From NCBI RefSeq assembly GCF_008275125.1, contig NZ_CP043473.1, forward strand, positions 2,232,001 through 2,296,000: a DNA stretch of 64,000 nt. The letters are read 5' to 3'. The stretch comes from Chromobacterium paludis. Lineage in GTDB: Bacteria > Pseudomonadota > Gammaproteobacteria > Burkholderiales > Chromobacteriaceae. Positions 29,323-37,347 of this stretch are shown here, piece after piece. Position 1 is the first letter of the stretch. The number at the start of each line of letters is the position of its first letter. The notes under the pieces were generated by a model. The model saw nothing but the letters and a program-made list of their open reading frames with translations. It was not told where the DNA came from and did not search any database. Position numbers and translations under genes: made by a program.

Positions 29323-30682
29323 GGCCAGGCTCCTGTGGCTCCGGCACGAAGAGCAACGCCTCCCAGGGCGCAATGGCGGTAGCCCCGGCCGCGTAGGCCA
29401 GCCAGAGCGGCTCTTCGGGCAGGAACCATTCGCCCGAGGCGAGCAGCACGAACAACCGGGTATCGTCTCCCACGCTGTAGGCCACCTGCTCCGACCGCTC
29501 CAAAGCCCTCACGGCCAGCCCGCGCATCCGTTGCCGCGACAGCGTTTCCAGATGCGGCGCCGAAGCGATGATGGCCTGCTCCAGCCATTGCCGCGCCGCG
29601 GACTCCGGCGCGCCGCTGGGCATGCGCAGGCCAATCACCAGCCGCTCCGCCCCGCGCGCCGCCTCAGGCAGCGCCAGCCAGAATCCGGCATCGTCACGAT
29701 TGAAGGCCAGGCTGCGATAGCCGGCACGCACGCGCGCCAGCGTGCCAGACAACCACGCCAGCACAGGCTGATAGCAGGCAAGCAGATCCAGATAATCGAA
29801 GGAAGGAAAGACCGGCACGCCAGCCCCGGGATGCAAGACCGACATCGAACCGGCCATGCCGGCCAGCAGAGAGAACAGAGCCGAAGGATGGCAGACGCGG
29901 CTGCCCAGCGCGGCCTCCACCTCGGGCAGCCTCTGCCACAGCGCGGCCAGCAGACGGCTGATTTCCTCCATATCGTCTTCATTGCCGGTTTCTCGCGCCT
30001 GCCGCAGGCGGCCACTCAGGAACACGCACTTCTCGCGCACCTGGGCGCATAGCTCGGCCACGCCGCGCCCCAGCGCATCATCCGGCTCCACCCTTGGACA
30101 CGGCGGCGCGTAAGGCAGACGCGCGAAGCCGCCGCCCTGCTGGGCCACTCGCAGCAGGGGCAGACAAACCATGTCGGCGCGCCCGGAGTCGGTGACCAAG
30201 CGGATATCCGGCAGCCACCAGGCCAGACTGGCCGGATTGTCGCCGCTGCTGAGGTCCGGCACCGCTTCGCCGTTGACCGAGCGGTAGCGGCCGGACTGCG
30301 GATCCAGCCGTCCCGCCCGCCACAGCGGTGGCAGGGCCAGGTACACCGTCGCCATGCGTTGGGGCGCGCTCGTCGCCTCGGCCGCGATGTCGCAACTGAG
30401 TTCGATGCCGTCTCCGCCATCGAAAAGCAGGGGCAGGCCATCCGGCAGGATGGCCTGCAGCGCGAAAACTCTGGCCACCCCGCCGGCCAGCGCGGCCTCG
30501 TCCACCTCCAGCCCCAGCACGCCCCAATAATAGGGCTGGGCCGCCGCGGCCAATGCGGCGGCCACGGCTTCGCCTCTCAATGCCTGCAGCTGAAAATGCT
30601 GCGGCAGCAACTGCATCCCCTCGTACCAGCAAATCGCCTGTGGCAACGCTTTCAAACCGCCCCCCTTCCTGCCATGACTCAT
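29315..30682 (-). CDS. tssK: Type VI secretion baseplate protein TssK
   Basis: The 455-residue protein begins MSHGRKGG, its ATG overlapping the TGA of tssJ. It shows the TssK N-terminal signature ICWYEGMQLLPQHFQLQ and the family's central segments (YLALPPLWRAGRLD; FPSFDYLDLLACYQPVL). TssK trimers link the baseplate (TssEFG) to the membrane complex (TssJLM) through TssL. It is the second gene of the coupled minus arm tssJ-K-L-M-A. Confidence 0.95.
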   Translation of the reverse strand: MSHGRKGGGLKALPQAICWYEGMQLLPQHFQLQALRGEAVAAALAAAAQPYYWGVLGLEVDEAALAGGVARVFALQAILPDGLPLLFDGGDGIELSCDIAAEATSAPQRMATVYLALPPLWRAGRLDPQSGRYRSVNGEAVPDLSSGDNPASLAWWLPDIRLVTDSGRADMVCLPLLRVAQQGGGFARLPYAPPCPRVEPDDALGRGVAELCAQVREKCVFLSGRLRQARETGNEDDMEEISRLLAALWQRLPEVEAALGSRVCHPSALFSLLAGMAGSMSVLHPGAGVPVFPSFDYLDLLACYQPVLAWLSGTLARVRAGYRSLAFNRDDAGFWLALPEAARGAERLVIGLRMPSGAPESAARQWLEQAIIASAPHLETLSRQRMRGLAVRALERSEQVAYSVGDDTRLFVLLASGEWFLPEEPLWLAYAAGATAIAPWEALLFVPEPQEPGHD

Positions 30683-31164
30683 TGGCCCAGCAATTGCATG
30701 CTCTGGCTCTCGAAGCGCAGCCACGCCGACTTGCGCGCGTCCAGATTCAATCTATGCATGCCCGGCGCCGCATAAGAAGCGAAAACCAGCAGCCCTGCCG
30801 CCGACTCTCCGCGTATTGGGATCTGGTCGGTCTCCACATGCTGGCCAGGCACCAGCTCCAGGCTCCACACTTTCAGCCCATCTGGATAATCGCGCCTGAA
30901 TTGCTCGCGTTGTTCAAACCATTTAGCCGCCGGCATGCCCAGCAGCACTTTGAGCAATTCCGGATCTTTGACCGCGACGAAATCCACCGCCAGCGGCGCA
31001 TCGTCATTGGCCCGGCTCGCCATATCCAGCCGCACCGTCTGCAATTTCACAGAGGGTCCCCAGCCCAACACCGAGCACGCGCAGACCGCCGGGAGCAGAA
31101 AGCCGATAAGGGCCATCCGCATCAATTTCCGATAGCTATCCGTTTTATTGTTTCGATCGGCCAT
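30679..31164 (-). CDS. tssJ: Type VI secretion outer-membrane lipoprotein TssJ
   Basis: The 161-residue protein has a signal peptide with a late Cys (LLPAVCACS), a weak but usable lipobox. The mature part follows the TssJ beta-sandwich pattern (LAVDFVAVKDPELLKVLLGM; FRRDYPDGLKVWSLELVPGQ). TssJ sits in the outer membrane and binds the periplasmic domain of TssM. It is the first gene of the minus arm. A downstream ATG (15 codons in, before RMALIGFLL) would give a more normal signal peptide and could be the true start. Confidence 0.92.
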   Translation of the reverse strand: MADRNNKTDSYRKLMRMALIGFLLPAVCACSVLGWGPSVKLQTVRLDMASRANDDAPLAVDFVAVKDPELLKVLLGMPAAKWFEQREQFRRDYPDGLKVWSLELVPGQHVETDQIPIRGESAAGLLVFASYAAPGMHRLNLDARKSAWLRFESQSMQLLGQ

Positions 31165-31410
31165 TCGTCATCCCGAAGCGAAAATAATATTTGGCGTAGA
31201 TTGAATCCGGTTCTATAGATTTTGATAGGTCATCCGCATGCATAAATGCAAACCGCAATTCATGGCCAGGGCGTTTTTTCATGAGGACAGTCATTGCCGG
31301 AAATTGTCCTCAACCCGAAATCTGCCGATCCCGACAAACCTTCCCCAACCGGTTTGTCATCCTGACGGAAGCGCCCCTCATCCCCACCGGCAACTTGAGC
31401 GAGGTTTGAA
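31165..31410. promoter_or_regulatory. Divergent control region between the two type VI arms
   Basis: This 246-base region must hold promoters for tssJ (minus) and tssB (plus). The most visible element is the inverted repeat TGAGGACA-N15-TGTCCTCA (31282-31312), about 100 bases before tssB. No clear sigma-54 (-24 GG / -12 GC) element or regulator gene was recognised nearby. Confidence 0.5.
31282..31312. repeat. Inverted repeat upstream of tssB
   Basis: TGAGGACA and TGTCCTCA are perfect 8-base arms separated by 15 bases. It could be an operator or a leader hairpin. Confidence 0.45.
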
Positions 31411-32010
31411 ATGGCTGAAAGCACCCAGCACAAACTGGATCGAATTCGTCCGCCACGCGTGCAGATCACTTACGACGTGGAAATCGGCAATGCCCTGGAA
31501 AAACGGGAACTGCCGTTGGTGGTCGGCATTCTGGCCGACCTGGCCGGCAAGCAGGAAACGCCTCAGGCCAAATTGGGCGAACGCCGCTTCGTCGAGATAG
31601 ACCGCGACAACTTCAATGCCGTGCTGGCCTCGCTGTCCCCGCGCGTCACCGCCCAGGTGGACAACGCGTTGTCGGATGACGGCAGCAAGCTCAACGTGGA
31701 GTTGAAATTCAACCATATCGACGACTTCGATCCGGTCAGCATCGTCAAGCAGGTGACGCCGCTGCGCCGCCTCTACGAAGCCCGGCAGAAGCTGCGCGAC
31801 CTGTTGACCAAGCTGGACGGCAACGACGAACTGGACAAGCTGCTGCAGGACGTGCTGACCAATACCGAAGAGCTGCAGAAGATCAAGTCAGTGCGCGGCG
31901 ACGCCAAGGCGGAAAGCCCAGCGGCGGAATCCAAAGCGCCAACCCCGCCGGCGCCCGCCGCCGAGGCGGCCCCCGCGCCCGACACGCCGGAAGCCCCTCC
32001 CGCAGAATGA
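31411..32010 (+). CDS. tssB: Type VI secretion contractile sheath small subunit TssB (VipA)
   Basis: The 199-residue protein has the TssB signature: RPPRVQITYDVE at the N terminus, ELPLVVGILADLAG, and LNVELKFNHIDDFDPVSIV. The C terminus is an Ala/Pro-rich tail longer than usual (after ~residue 160). TssB pairs with TssC to form the cytoplasmic contractile sheath. It is the first gene of the plus arm. GAGG precedes the ATG. Confidence 0.97.
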   Translation: MAESTQHKLDRIRPPRVQITYDVEIGNALEKRELPLVVGILADLAGKQETPQAKLGERRFVEIDRDNFNAVLASLSPRVTAQVDNALSDDGSKLNVELKFNHIDDFDPVSIVKQVTPLRRLYEARQKLRDLLTKLDGNDELDKLLQDVLTNTEELQKIKSVRGDAKAESPAAESKAPTPPAPAAEAAPAPDTPEAPPAE

Positions 32011-32048
32011 TCCCACGCCCAACTTCGCATTGAGACTGGAGACCCCAC

Positions 32049-33530
32049 ATGGCTGAAACCCAGACCCAAGCGGCCGGCGGCGCCGAGTCCGCCCCGCTGT
32101 CGCTGCTGGACCGCATCATCCAGGAGGGCCGCATGGCCCACGATGAAGTGCAGCAGAAATACGCTCAGGACCTGCTGTCAGAATTCGCCACTCAAGTGCT
32201 GGACGAGGGCATGGCCATCGACAAGGACACCGTGGCGATGATCAACCATCGCATCGCCATCATCGACCAATTGCTGAGCAAGCAGCTCAACAATATCCTG
32301 CACCATCCGGACGTGCAGAAGCTCGAGTCGTCCTGGCGCGGCCTGCACTACCTGGTGATGAATACCGAAACCGGCAGCCGGCTGAAGTTGCGCCTGCTGT
32401 GCGCCAGCCAGACCGAACTGCTGAACGATCTGGAAAAAGCGGTGGAATTCGACCAGAGCGCGCTGTTCAAGAAGATTTACGAGGAAGAATACGGCACCTT
32501 TGGCGGCCATCCGTTCAGCCTGCTGGTGGGCGACTTCGAATTCGGCCGCCATCCGCAGGACGTGGCGCTGCTGGAGAAGCTGTCCAACGTCGCCGCCGCC
32601 GCCCACACCCCCTTCATCGCCGCGGCCAGCCCCCGCCTGTTCGACATGGGCAGCTTCACCGAGCTGGCCACTCCGCGCGACCTCACCAAGATTTTCGAGA
32701 GCGCGGAGCTGATCAAGTGGCGCGCCTTCCGCGCCAGCGAAGACTCCCGCTACGTCAGTCTGGTGCTGCCGCGCGTGTTGATGCGCCTGCCCTACGGCCA
32801 GAAAACCAAGCCGACCGAGGGCATGAACTACGAGGAGGACGTGGACGGCACCGACCACGGCAAATACCTGTGGGGCAACGCCGCTTACGCGCTGGCCCAG
32901 CGCATCACCGAAGCCTTCGCCAAATACGGCTGGTGCGCCGCGATACGCGGCGTGGAGGGCGGCGGCGCGGTGGAAGGCCTGCCGGCCCATACTTTCGGCA
33001 CCGCCGCCGGCGACATCGCCTTGAAATGCCCTACGGAGATCGCCATCACCGACCGGCGCGAGAAAGAGCTGGACAACCTGGGTTTCATCGCGCTGTGCCA
33101 CAAGAAGAACAGCGACCTCGCCGTGTTCTTCGGCGGCCAGACCACCAATCAGCCCAAGCTGTACAACACCAACGCCGCCAACGCCAACTCCCGCATCTCG
33201 GCCATGCTGCCCTATGTGCTGGCCGCCTCGCGCTTTGCCCACTACATCAAGGTGATCATGCGCGACAAGGTGGGCAGCTTCATGACGCGCGACAGCATCC
33301 AGAACTATCTGAACAGCTGGATCGCCGACTACGTGCTGGTCAACGACAACGCGCCACAGGAAATCAAGGCGCAGTACCCGCTGCGCGAAGCCCGCGTGGA
33401 CGTGACCGAGGTGCCCGGCAAGCCCGGCGCCTACCGCGCCACGGTATTCCTGCGCCCGCACTTCCAGCTGGAGGAGCTGACCGCTTCCATCCGGCTGGTG
33501 GCCGAACTGCCGCCCCCGGCCGCGGCCTGA
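32049..33530 (+). CDS. tssC: Type VI secretion contractile sheath large subunit TssC (VipB)
   Basis: The 493-residue protein is full length. It carries TssC hallmarks: LESSWRGLHYLVMNTETG, EEYGTFGGHPFSLLVGDFEF, RLPYGQ, FGGQTTNQPKLYNTNAANAN and a C-terminal RATVFLRPHFQLEELTASIRL. It forms the sheath with TssB and is disassembled after firing by TssH. It follows tssB by 38 bases with GGAG upstream. Confidence 0.98.
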   Translation: MAETQTQAAGGAESAPLSLLDRIIQEGRMAHDEVQQKYAQDLLSEFATQVLDEGMAIDKDTVAMINHRIAIIDQLLSKQLNNILHHPDVQKLESSWRGLHYLVMNTETGSRLKLRLLCASQTELLNDLEKAVEFDQSALFKKIYEEEYGTFGGHPFSLLVGDFEFGRHPQDVALLEKLSNVAAAAHTPFIAAASPRLFDMGSFTELATPRDLTKIFESAELIKWRAFRASEDSRYVSLVLPRVLMRLPYGQKTKPTEGMNYEEDVDGTDHGKYLWGNAAYALAQRITEAFAKYGWCAAIRGVEGGGAVEGLPAHTFGTAAGDIALKCPTEIAITDRREKELDNLGFIALCHKKNSDLAVFFGGQTTNQPKLYNTNAANANSRISAMLPYVLAASRFAHYIKVIMRDKVGSFMTRDSIQNYLNSWIADYVLVNDNAPQEIKAQYPLREARVDVTEVPGKPGAYRATVFLRPHFQLEELTASIRLVAELPPPAAA

Positions 33531-33552
33531 GGCCGGACATTGACCAAGCATG

Positions 33553-33571
33553 GCGGCCCCGTCGGGGCCGC
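33553..33571 (+). promoter_or_regulatory. Strong intergenic hairpin between tssC and hcp
   Basis: GCGGCCCC / GGGGCCGC form a perfect 8-bp GC stem with loop GTC, about 30 bases before hcp and without a T-run. It may stabilise the 3' end of the tssBC message or the 5' end of an hcp message, helping uncouple Hcp level from the rest. Function is inferred. Confidence 0.5.
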
Positions 33572-33599
33572 TCCCCCTACGCGAAGGGAGTGTTGAAAG

Positions 33600-34100
33600 A
33601 TGGATGCAATCATTCTGGACCTGGGATCGGACATCAAGGGCGAGTGCAAGCTGGAAGGCTATACCGACAAGATCGAAGTACTGTCCTACAGCCATAACGT
33701 GGCGATGCAAGTCACCAACGACGTCAGCAATACCGAACGCACCTCGGGCAAGCCTCACATCGGCGAGTTCAACCTGACCAAATTCACCGACAAGTCCACG
33801 CCGGACCTCAACGCCTACTGCTGCCAAGGCAAGAACATCCCCGAGGTCAAGATCACCATAGGCCGCAACTCGGCGGAGAGCGACGGCAAAATCCTGCCCT
33901 ACATCGTTTACACGCTGACCAACGCCATTCTGTCCAACGTCAGCGTCAGCGGCGGCACTGGCGGCAAACCGGTGGAAAACCTGTCGCTGAACTTCACCAA
34001 GATCAAGTGGGAGCTGACCACGCAGAAGGAAACCGGCAGCAAGGACGGCAATGCCGCCGCCGTGTGGGACTTGGCCACAAATAAATACGCCAAGTCCTAA
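33600..34100 (+). CDS. hcp: Type VI secretion tube protein Hcp (TssD)
   Basis: The 166-residue protein has the Hcp beginning MDAIILDLGSDIKGE, a SHNVAMQV segment and NLSLNFTKIKWEL near the C terminus. Length is the usual ~160-170. Hexamers stack to form the inner tube and may carry small effectors in the lumen. The ribosome site GGGAG is well placed, and a hairpin separates it from tssC, which fits the high demand for Hcp. Confidence 0.97.
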   Translation: MDAIILDLGSDIKGECKLEGYTDKIEVLSYSHNVAMQVTNDVSNTERTSGKPHIGEFNLTKFTDKSTPDLNAYCCQGKNIPEVKITIGRNSAESDGKILPYIVYTLTNAILSNVSVSGGTGGKPVENLSLNFTKIKWELTTQKETGSKDGNAAAVWDLATNKYAKS

Positions 34101-34103
34101 ATC

Positions 34104-34571
34104 ATGCCGGCCGCCGCCCGCTTCCGCCCCGCGCTGTTCGACCTGCTGGCCGACGAGGCGCCCGGCGCCGAGCGCGAAGCCGAGCCCCGGCGCAAGGTGG
34201 CGCGGGCGGCGCTGCTGGAATCGGTCCGGGCAGAACTGGAGAGGCTGCTGGGCAGCCGCCGCGACAGCCAGCCCCGGCTGGCGCCGCTGAGCGTGATCGA
34301 CTACGGCGTGCCGGACTGGAGCGCCCTGCACGCCGATCGCGGCGCCGACCGCGAACAACTGGCCCGCGCCATCCGCCAGGCCATCCAGGCTTTCGAACCC
34401 AGGCTAGCCAGGCCGGAAGTGACCGTAGCCGCGGTGGCGGGGCGTAGGCAAACCCTCAGCATCGAGATCCGCGGGGAATTGGCCGCTGCCGGCGAAACCT
34501 GGCCGGTGGCCTTCATCGCGCGCTTGGGCGAGGGCGGCGCCAGCCTAGCCCGCGCGGAGGACGAGGCATGA
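34104..34571 (+). CDS. tssE: Type VI secretion baseplate protein TssE (gp25-like)
   Basis: The 155-residue protein has the gp25/TssE core: LESVRAELERLLGSR, LSVIDYGVPDW and AIRQAIQAFEPRLARPEVTV. It acts in the baseplate wedge and starts sheath assembly. It begins three bases after hcp with no strong ribosome site of its own, so it is probably coupled to hcp translation. It overlaps tssF by four bases. Confidence 0.95.
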   Translation: MPAAARFRPALFDLLADEAPGAEREAEPRRKVARAALLESVRAELERLLGSRRDSQPRLAPLSVIDYGVPDWSALHADRGADREQLARAIRQAIQAFEPRLARPEVTVAAVAGRRQTLSIEIRGELAAAGETWPVAFIARLGEGGASLARAEDEA

Positions 34572-36370
34572 ACGAATCGCTGGATTCGCAACTGCTGGAC
34601 TACTACCAGCGCGAGCTGGCCTATCTGCGCCATGCCGGGGGCGAATTCGCCCGCCGTTACCCCAAGGTGGCGCAGCGGCTGCAGCTGAGCGAGGCGGAAT
34701 GCCCGGACCCGCACGTGGAGCGGCTGTTGGAGGGCTTCGCCCTGCTCTGCGCGCGGCTGCAGCGCCGGCTGGACGACGACTACTCGGAGTTGACCGACGC
34801 GCTGCTGGAGCAGCTCTATCCGCAGGCGCTGCGCCCCATGCCATCCTGCGCCATCGTCCGCTTCGAACCCGACCCGGACAAAGGCAAGCTGAACGCCGGC
34901 TACGCGCTGCCGCGCGGCACGCCGCTGTTCGTCGACACCACGGCCGGCGACACATTGCGCTTTCGCACCGCCTCGGCCGTGACGCTGTGGCCGCTCAAGC
35001 TGGTCCGCGCGGAACTCCTGACCGCCGACGAGGCCCAGGCCGCCAGCGGCCTAGGCGAAGCGCGCTCCGCCCTCGCGCTGGAGCTGGACATGCAAGGGCC
35101 GGAACCGCTGTCCACCCTGCCCCTGAAAACCCTGCGCATTCATCTGGCCGGCTCCCCGGTCAACGCCGCGGCCTTGTACGACTTGTTGTCCGCGCACAGC
35201 CTGCAGATCAGCTGCCGCGCGCCGGACCAAGCTGGCGCGCAGCCGGCGCTGCAGCACGGCGCCCTGCCCCGCCCTTGCGGCTTCGCGCCTGACGAAGCCT
35301 TGCTGCCAGACGAGGATGGCGTGCATCCGGCGCATGGTTTGCTGAGCGAATACTTCGCCTGTCCGGAAAAATTCGCCTTCTTCGACTTGCCCTTGAAGCT
35401 GCCGCCGCGCGCCGACCGCAAGCTGGAAATCGTCATCGCCTTCTCCCGCCCCCCGGCTGGCAGACTCAACATACAGCGCGAAGACGTGGCGCTGGGCTGC
35501 GTGCCGGTCATCAATCTGTTTCCGCACACTTCCGAGCCGCTGCGTCCAGATGGCAGCCGCAGCGAATACCTGCTGGTGGCCGACGCTCACCGCGACCGCA
35601 GCGTGGAAATCCATTCCATCCGCCGCGTGCGCGCCGGCTCCGCCGCCACCGCCCGCATCGTGCCGCCCTACTTCGCCTGCAGCCATGGCGAAGAACACGA
35701 TGGCCGCTACTGGCATGCGCGCCGTATCTCCGGCATCAATGGCCAACGCCCCGGCAGCGACATGCTGCTGACCCTGGTCGATGCCGATTTCAACCCGCTG
35801 CAGGCGGCCGACCTGAGCCTGACGGCGGAGTTGCTGTGCACCAACCGCCACCTGGCCGAACAACTGCCGGCCGGTGCGGAGCTGATGTTCGAGGACGCCG
35901 GCCCGGTGGGGCGGGCCTGCCTGCTGCGTCCGCCACGGGTGCAAACCGCAGCAGCCTTGGACGGGGCCTCGCGCTGGAAGCTGGTATCCCAGCTCAGCCT
36001 GAACCATCTGGCCATGAGCGAAGGACCGCAGGCCCTGTCCGCGCTGCGGGAAACGCTGGCGCTGCATAATCTGGGCGACCATCCGGCTGGACGCCGCCAG
36101 ATCGCCGGCTTGGCCGCGCTGACAAGCGCGCGCATCGTCGACCACGTCGGCGCCGATGCCTGGCGCGGCTGGCGCAACGGCCTGTTGCTGACCCTGGAGC
36201 TGGACCCGGCCTGTTTCGCCGGCGGCAGCCGCGTGCTGTTCGCCACGGTGCTTGCCCACTTCTTCGCGCTGTACGCACACGTCAACCGCTTCGTCCGCAC
36301 CCAGCTCGTCGAGCGCGGCCAGGAAATCCAGACATGGCAGCCGCCTTCCAGCCCGAACCTGGCTCTGTAG
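34568..36370 (+). CDS. tssF: Type VI secretion baseplate protein TssF
   Basis: The 600-residue protein starts with the TssF signature LLDYYQRELAYLRHAGGEFARRYPKVAQRL and DPHVERLLEGFALLCARLQRRLDDDYSELTDALLE. Also visible are LPRGTPLF and, near the C terminus, the FATVLAHFFALYAHVNRFVRTQL segment. It forms the baseplate wedge with TssG and TssE. It starts in an ATGA overlap with tssE and ends 37 bases inside tssG. Confidence 0.97.
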   Translation: MNESLDSQLLDYYQRELAYLRHAGGEFARRYPKVAQRLQLSEAECPDPHVERLLEGFALLCARLQRRLDDDYSELTDALLEQLYPQALRPMPSCAIVRFEPDPDKGKLNAGYALPRGTPLFVDTTAGDTLRFRTASAVTLWPLKLVRAELLTADEAQAASGLGEARSALALELDMQGPEPLSTLPLKTLRIHLAGSPVNAAALYDLLSAHSLQISCRAPDQAGAQPALQHGALPRPCGFAPDEALLPDEDGVHPAHGLLSEYFACPEKFAFFDLPLKLPPRADRKLEIVIAFSRPPAGRLNIQREDVALGCVPVINLFPHTSEPLRPDGSRSEYLLVADAHRDRSVEIHSIRRVRAGSAATARIVPPYFACSHGEEHDGRYWHARRISGINGQRPGSDMLLTLVDADFNPLQAADLSLTAELLCTNRHLAEQLPAGAELMFEDAGPVGRACLLRPPRVQTAAALDGASRWKLVSQLSLNHLAMSEGPQALSALRETLALHNLGDHPAGRRQIAGLAALTSARIVDHVGADAWRGWRNGLLLTLELDPACFAGGSRVLFATVLAHFFALYAHVNRFVRTQLVERGQEIQTWQPPSSPNLAL

Positions 36371-37347
36371 CCGCGCAGCTGCTGGAGCGCCCGCAGCGCT
36401 TCGAATTCGCCCAAGCGGTGATGCTGCTGGAGCGACTTCGGCCCGATGCCGCGCCGCTGGGTTGCGGCATCGACCCCGCAAAGGAAGCGGTGAAGCTGAG
36501 CGGCCCGCTGGCGCCGCTGTTCGCCGCCAGCGCGATCGCCTCCCTCGAACCAGAGGGCGCAGGCTATGCCATGCAGGTGGAAGCCTTTGGACTCGGCGGC
36601 CCGGACGGCCCCCTGCCCTACGCCTACCAGGAATGGCTGCAGCAGCGACGCCTGGCGAAAGACCCCTCCCCCGCGGCGTTTCTGCAACTGTTCCAACACC
36701 GGTTGCTGTGCCTGCTCTACCGGGTGGACCGGCGCTACCGGCTGGCGCCGGCCTTCGCCCGGCCCGAGGACAGCCCGGCGCACAGCATGCTGCGCAGCCT
36801 GGCCGGTCTGCTGCCGGCAGGCCTGCATCACCGCCAGGCCATCCCCGACGAGGCCTTGCTGGCGCGCGCGGCATTGCTGGCGGATCGACGGCGCTCGCTG
36901 GCCGGCTTCGTCGCCCTGGCGCGGCACCACTTCGGCGTGCCTATCGCGGCGGAGCCTTTTGCCGGCGGCTGGCGCGACATTCCGCTCGCCAGGCTCACCC
37001 GGATAGGCCGCCAGGGCTGCAATGCCGCGCTTGGCCGCGGCGCGCTGGCAGGCTCCCGCGCCTGGGACGAGCACGCCGGCATTCGGCTGATCATCGGTCC
37101 CTTGTCGCTGGACTCATATCATGGTTTCCTGCCCGGCGAGGCGCGCCATCGCGCCCTGGCCGCCTTGGCCGCGTTTTATTTCGGCCCGGACCTGGACGTG
37201 CGGCTGACCCTGCTGCTGCGCGCCGCCCCGGCGCCGCTGAGATTGCGGCGCGCGGCGCCCCCCCGGCTAAGCTGGGACAGCTGGCTGAGCCATGACGGCC
37301 TGCGACGGCTGGACACCCGCTTGCGCCCGGCGGAGGAGAGGCGATGA
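36334..37347 (+). CDS. tssG: Type VI secretion baseplate protein TssG
   Basis: The 337-residue protein shows TssG features: RFEFAQAVMLLERL, FGLGGPDGPLPYAYQEWLQQR, FLQLFQHRLLCLLYRV and LRSLAGLLPAGLHHRQ. It is a wedge component bound to TssF. The start overlaps tssF by 37 bases (AGGAAA upstream), and the stop overlaps tssH by four bases, so the whole tssE-F-G-H block is translationally coupled. Confidence 0.96.
   Translation: MAAAFQPEPGSVAAQLLERPQRFEFAQAVMLLERLRPDAAPLGCGIDPAKEAVKLSGPLAPLFAASAIASLEPEGAGYAMQVEAFGLGGPDGPLPYAYQEWLQQRRLAKDPSPAAFLQLFQHRLLCLLYRVDRRYRLAPAFARPEDSPAHSMLRSLAGLLPAGLHHRQAIPDEALLARAALLADRRRSLAGFVALARHHFGVPIAAEPFAGGWRDIPLARLTRIGRQGCNAALGRGALAGSRAWDEHAGIRLIIGPLSLDSYHGFLPGEARHRALAALAAFYFGPDLDVRLTLLLRAAPAPLRLRRAAPPRLSWDSWLSHDGLRRLDTRLRPAEERR

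Noticed and set aside
32178..34358. Very long open frame on the minus strand opposite tssC and hcp
   Set aside because: It lies antisense to the well-supported tssC and hcp genes. Its Gln/Gly/Ala/His-rich translation is the usual antisense artefact of GC-rich coding DNA.
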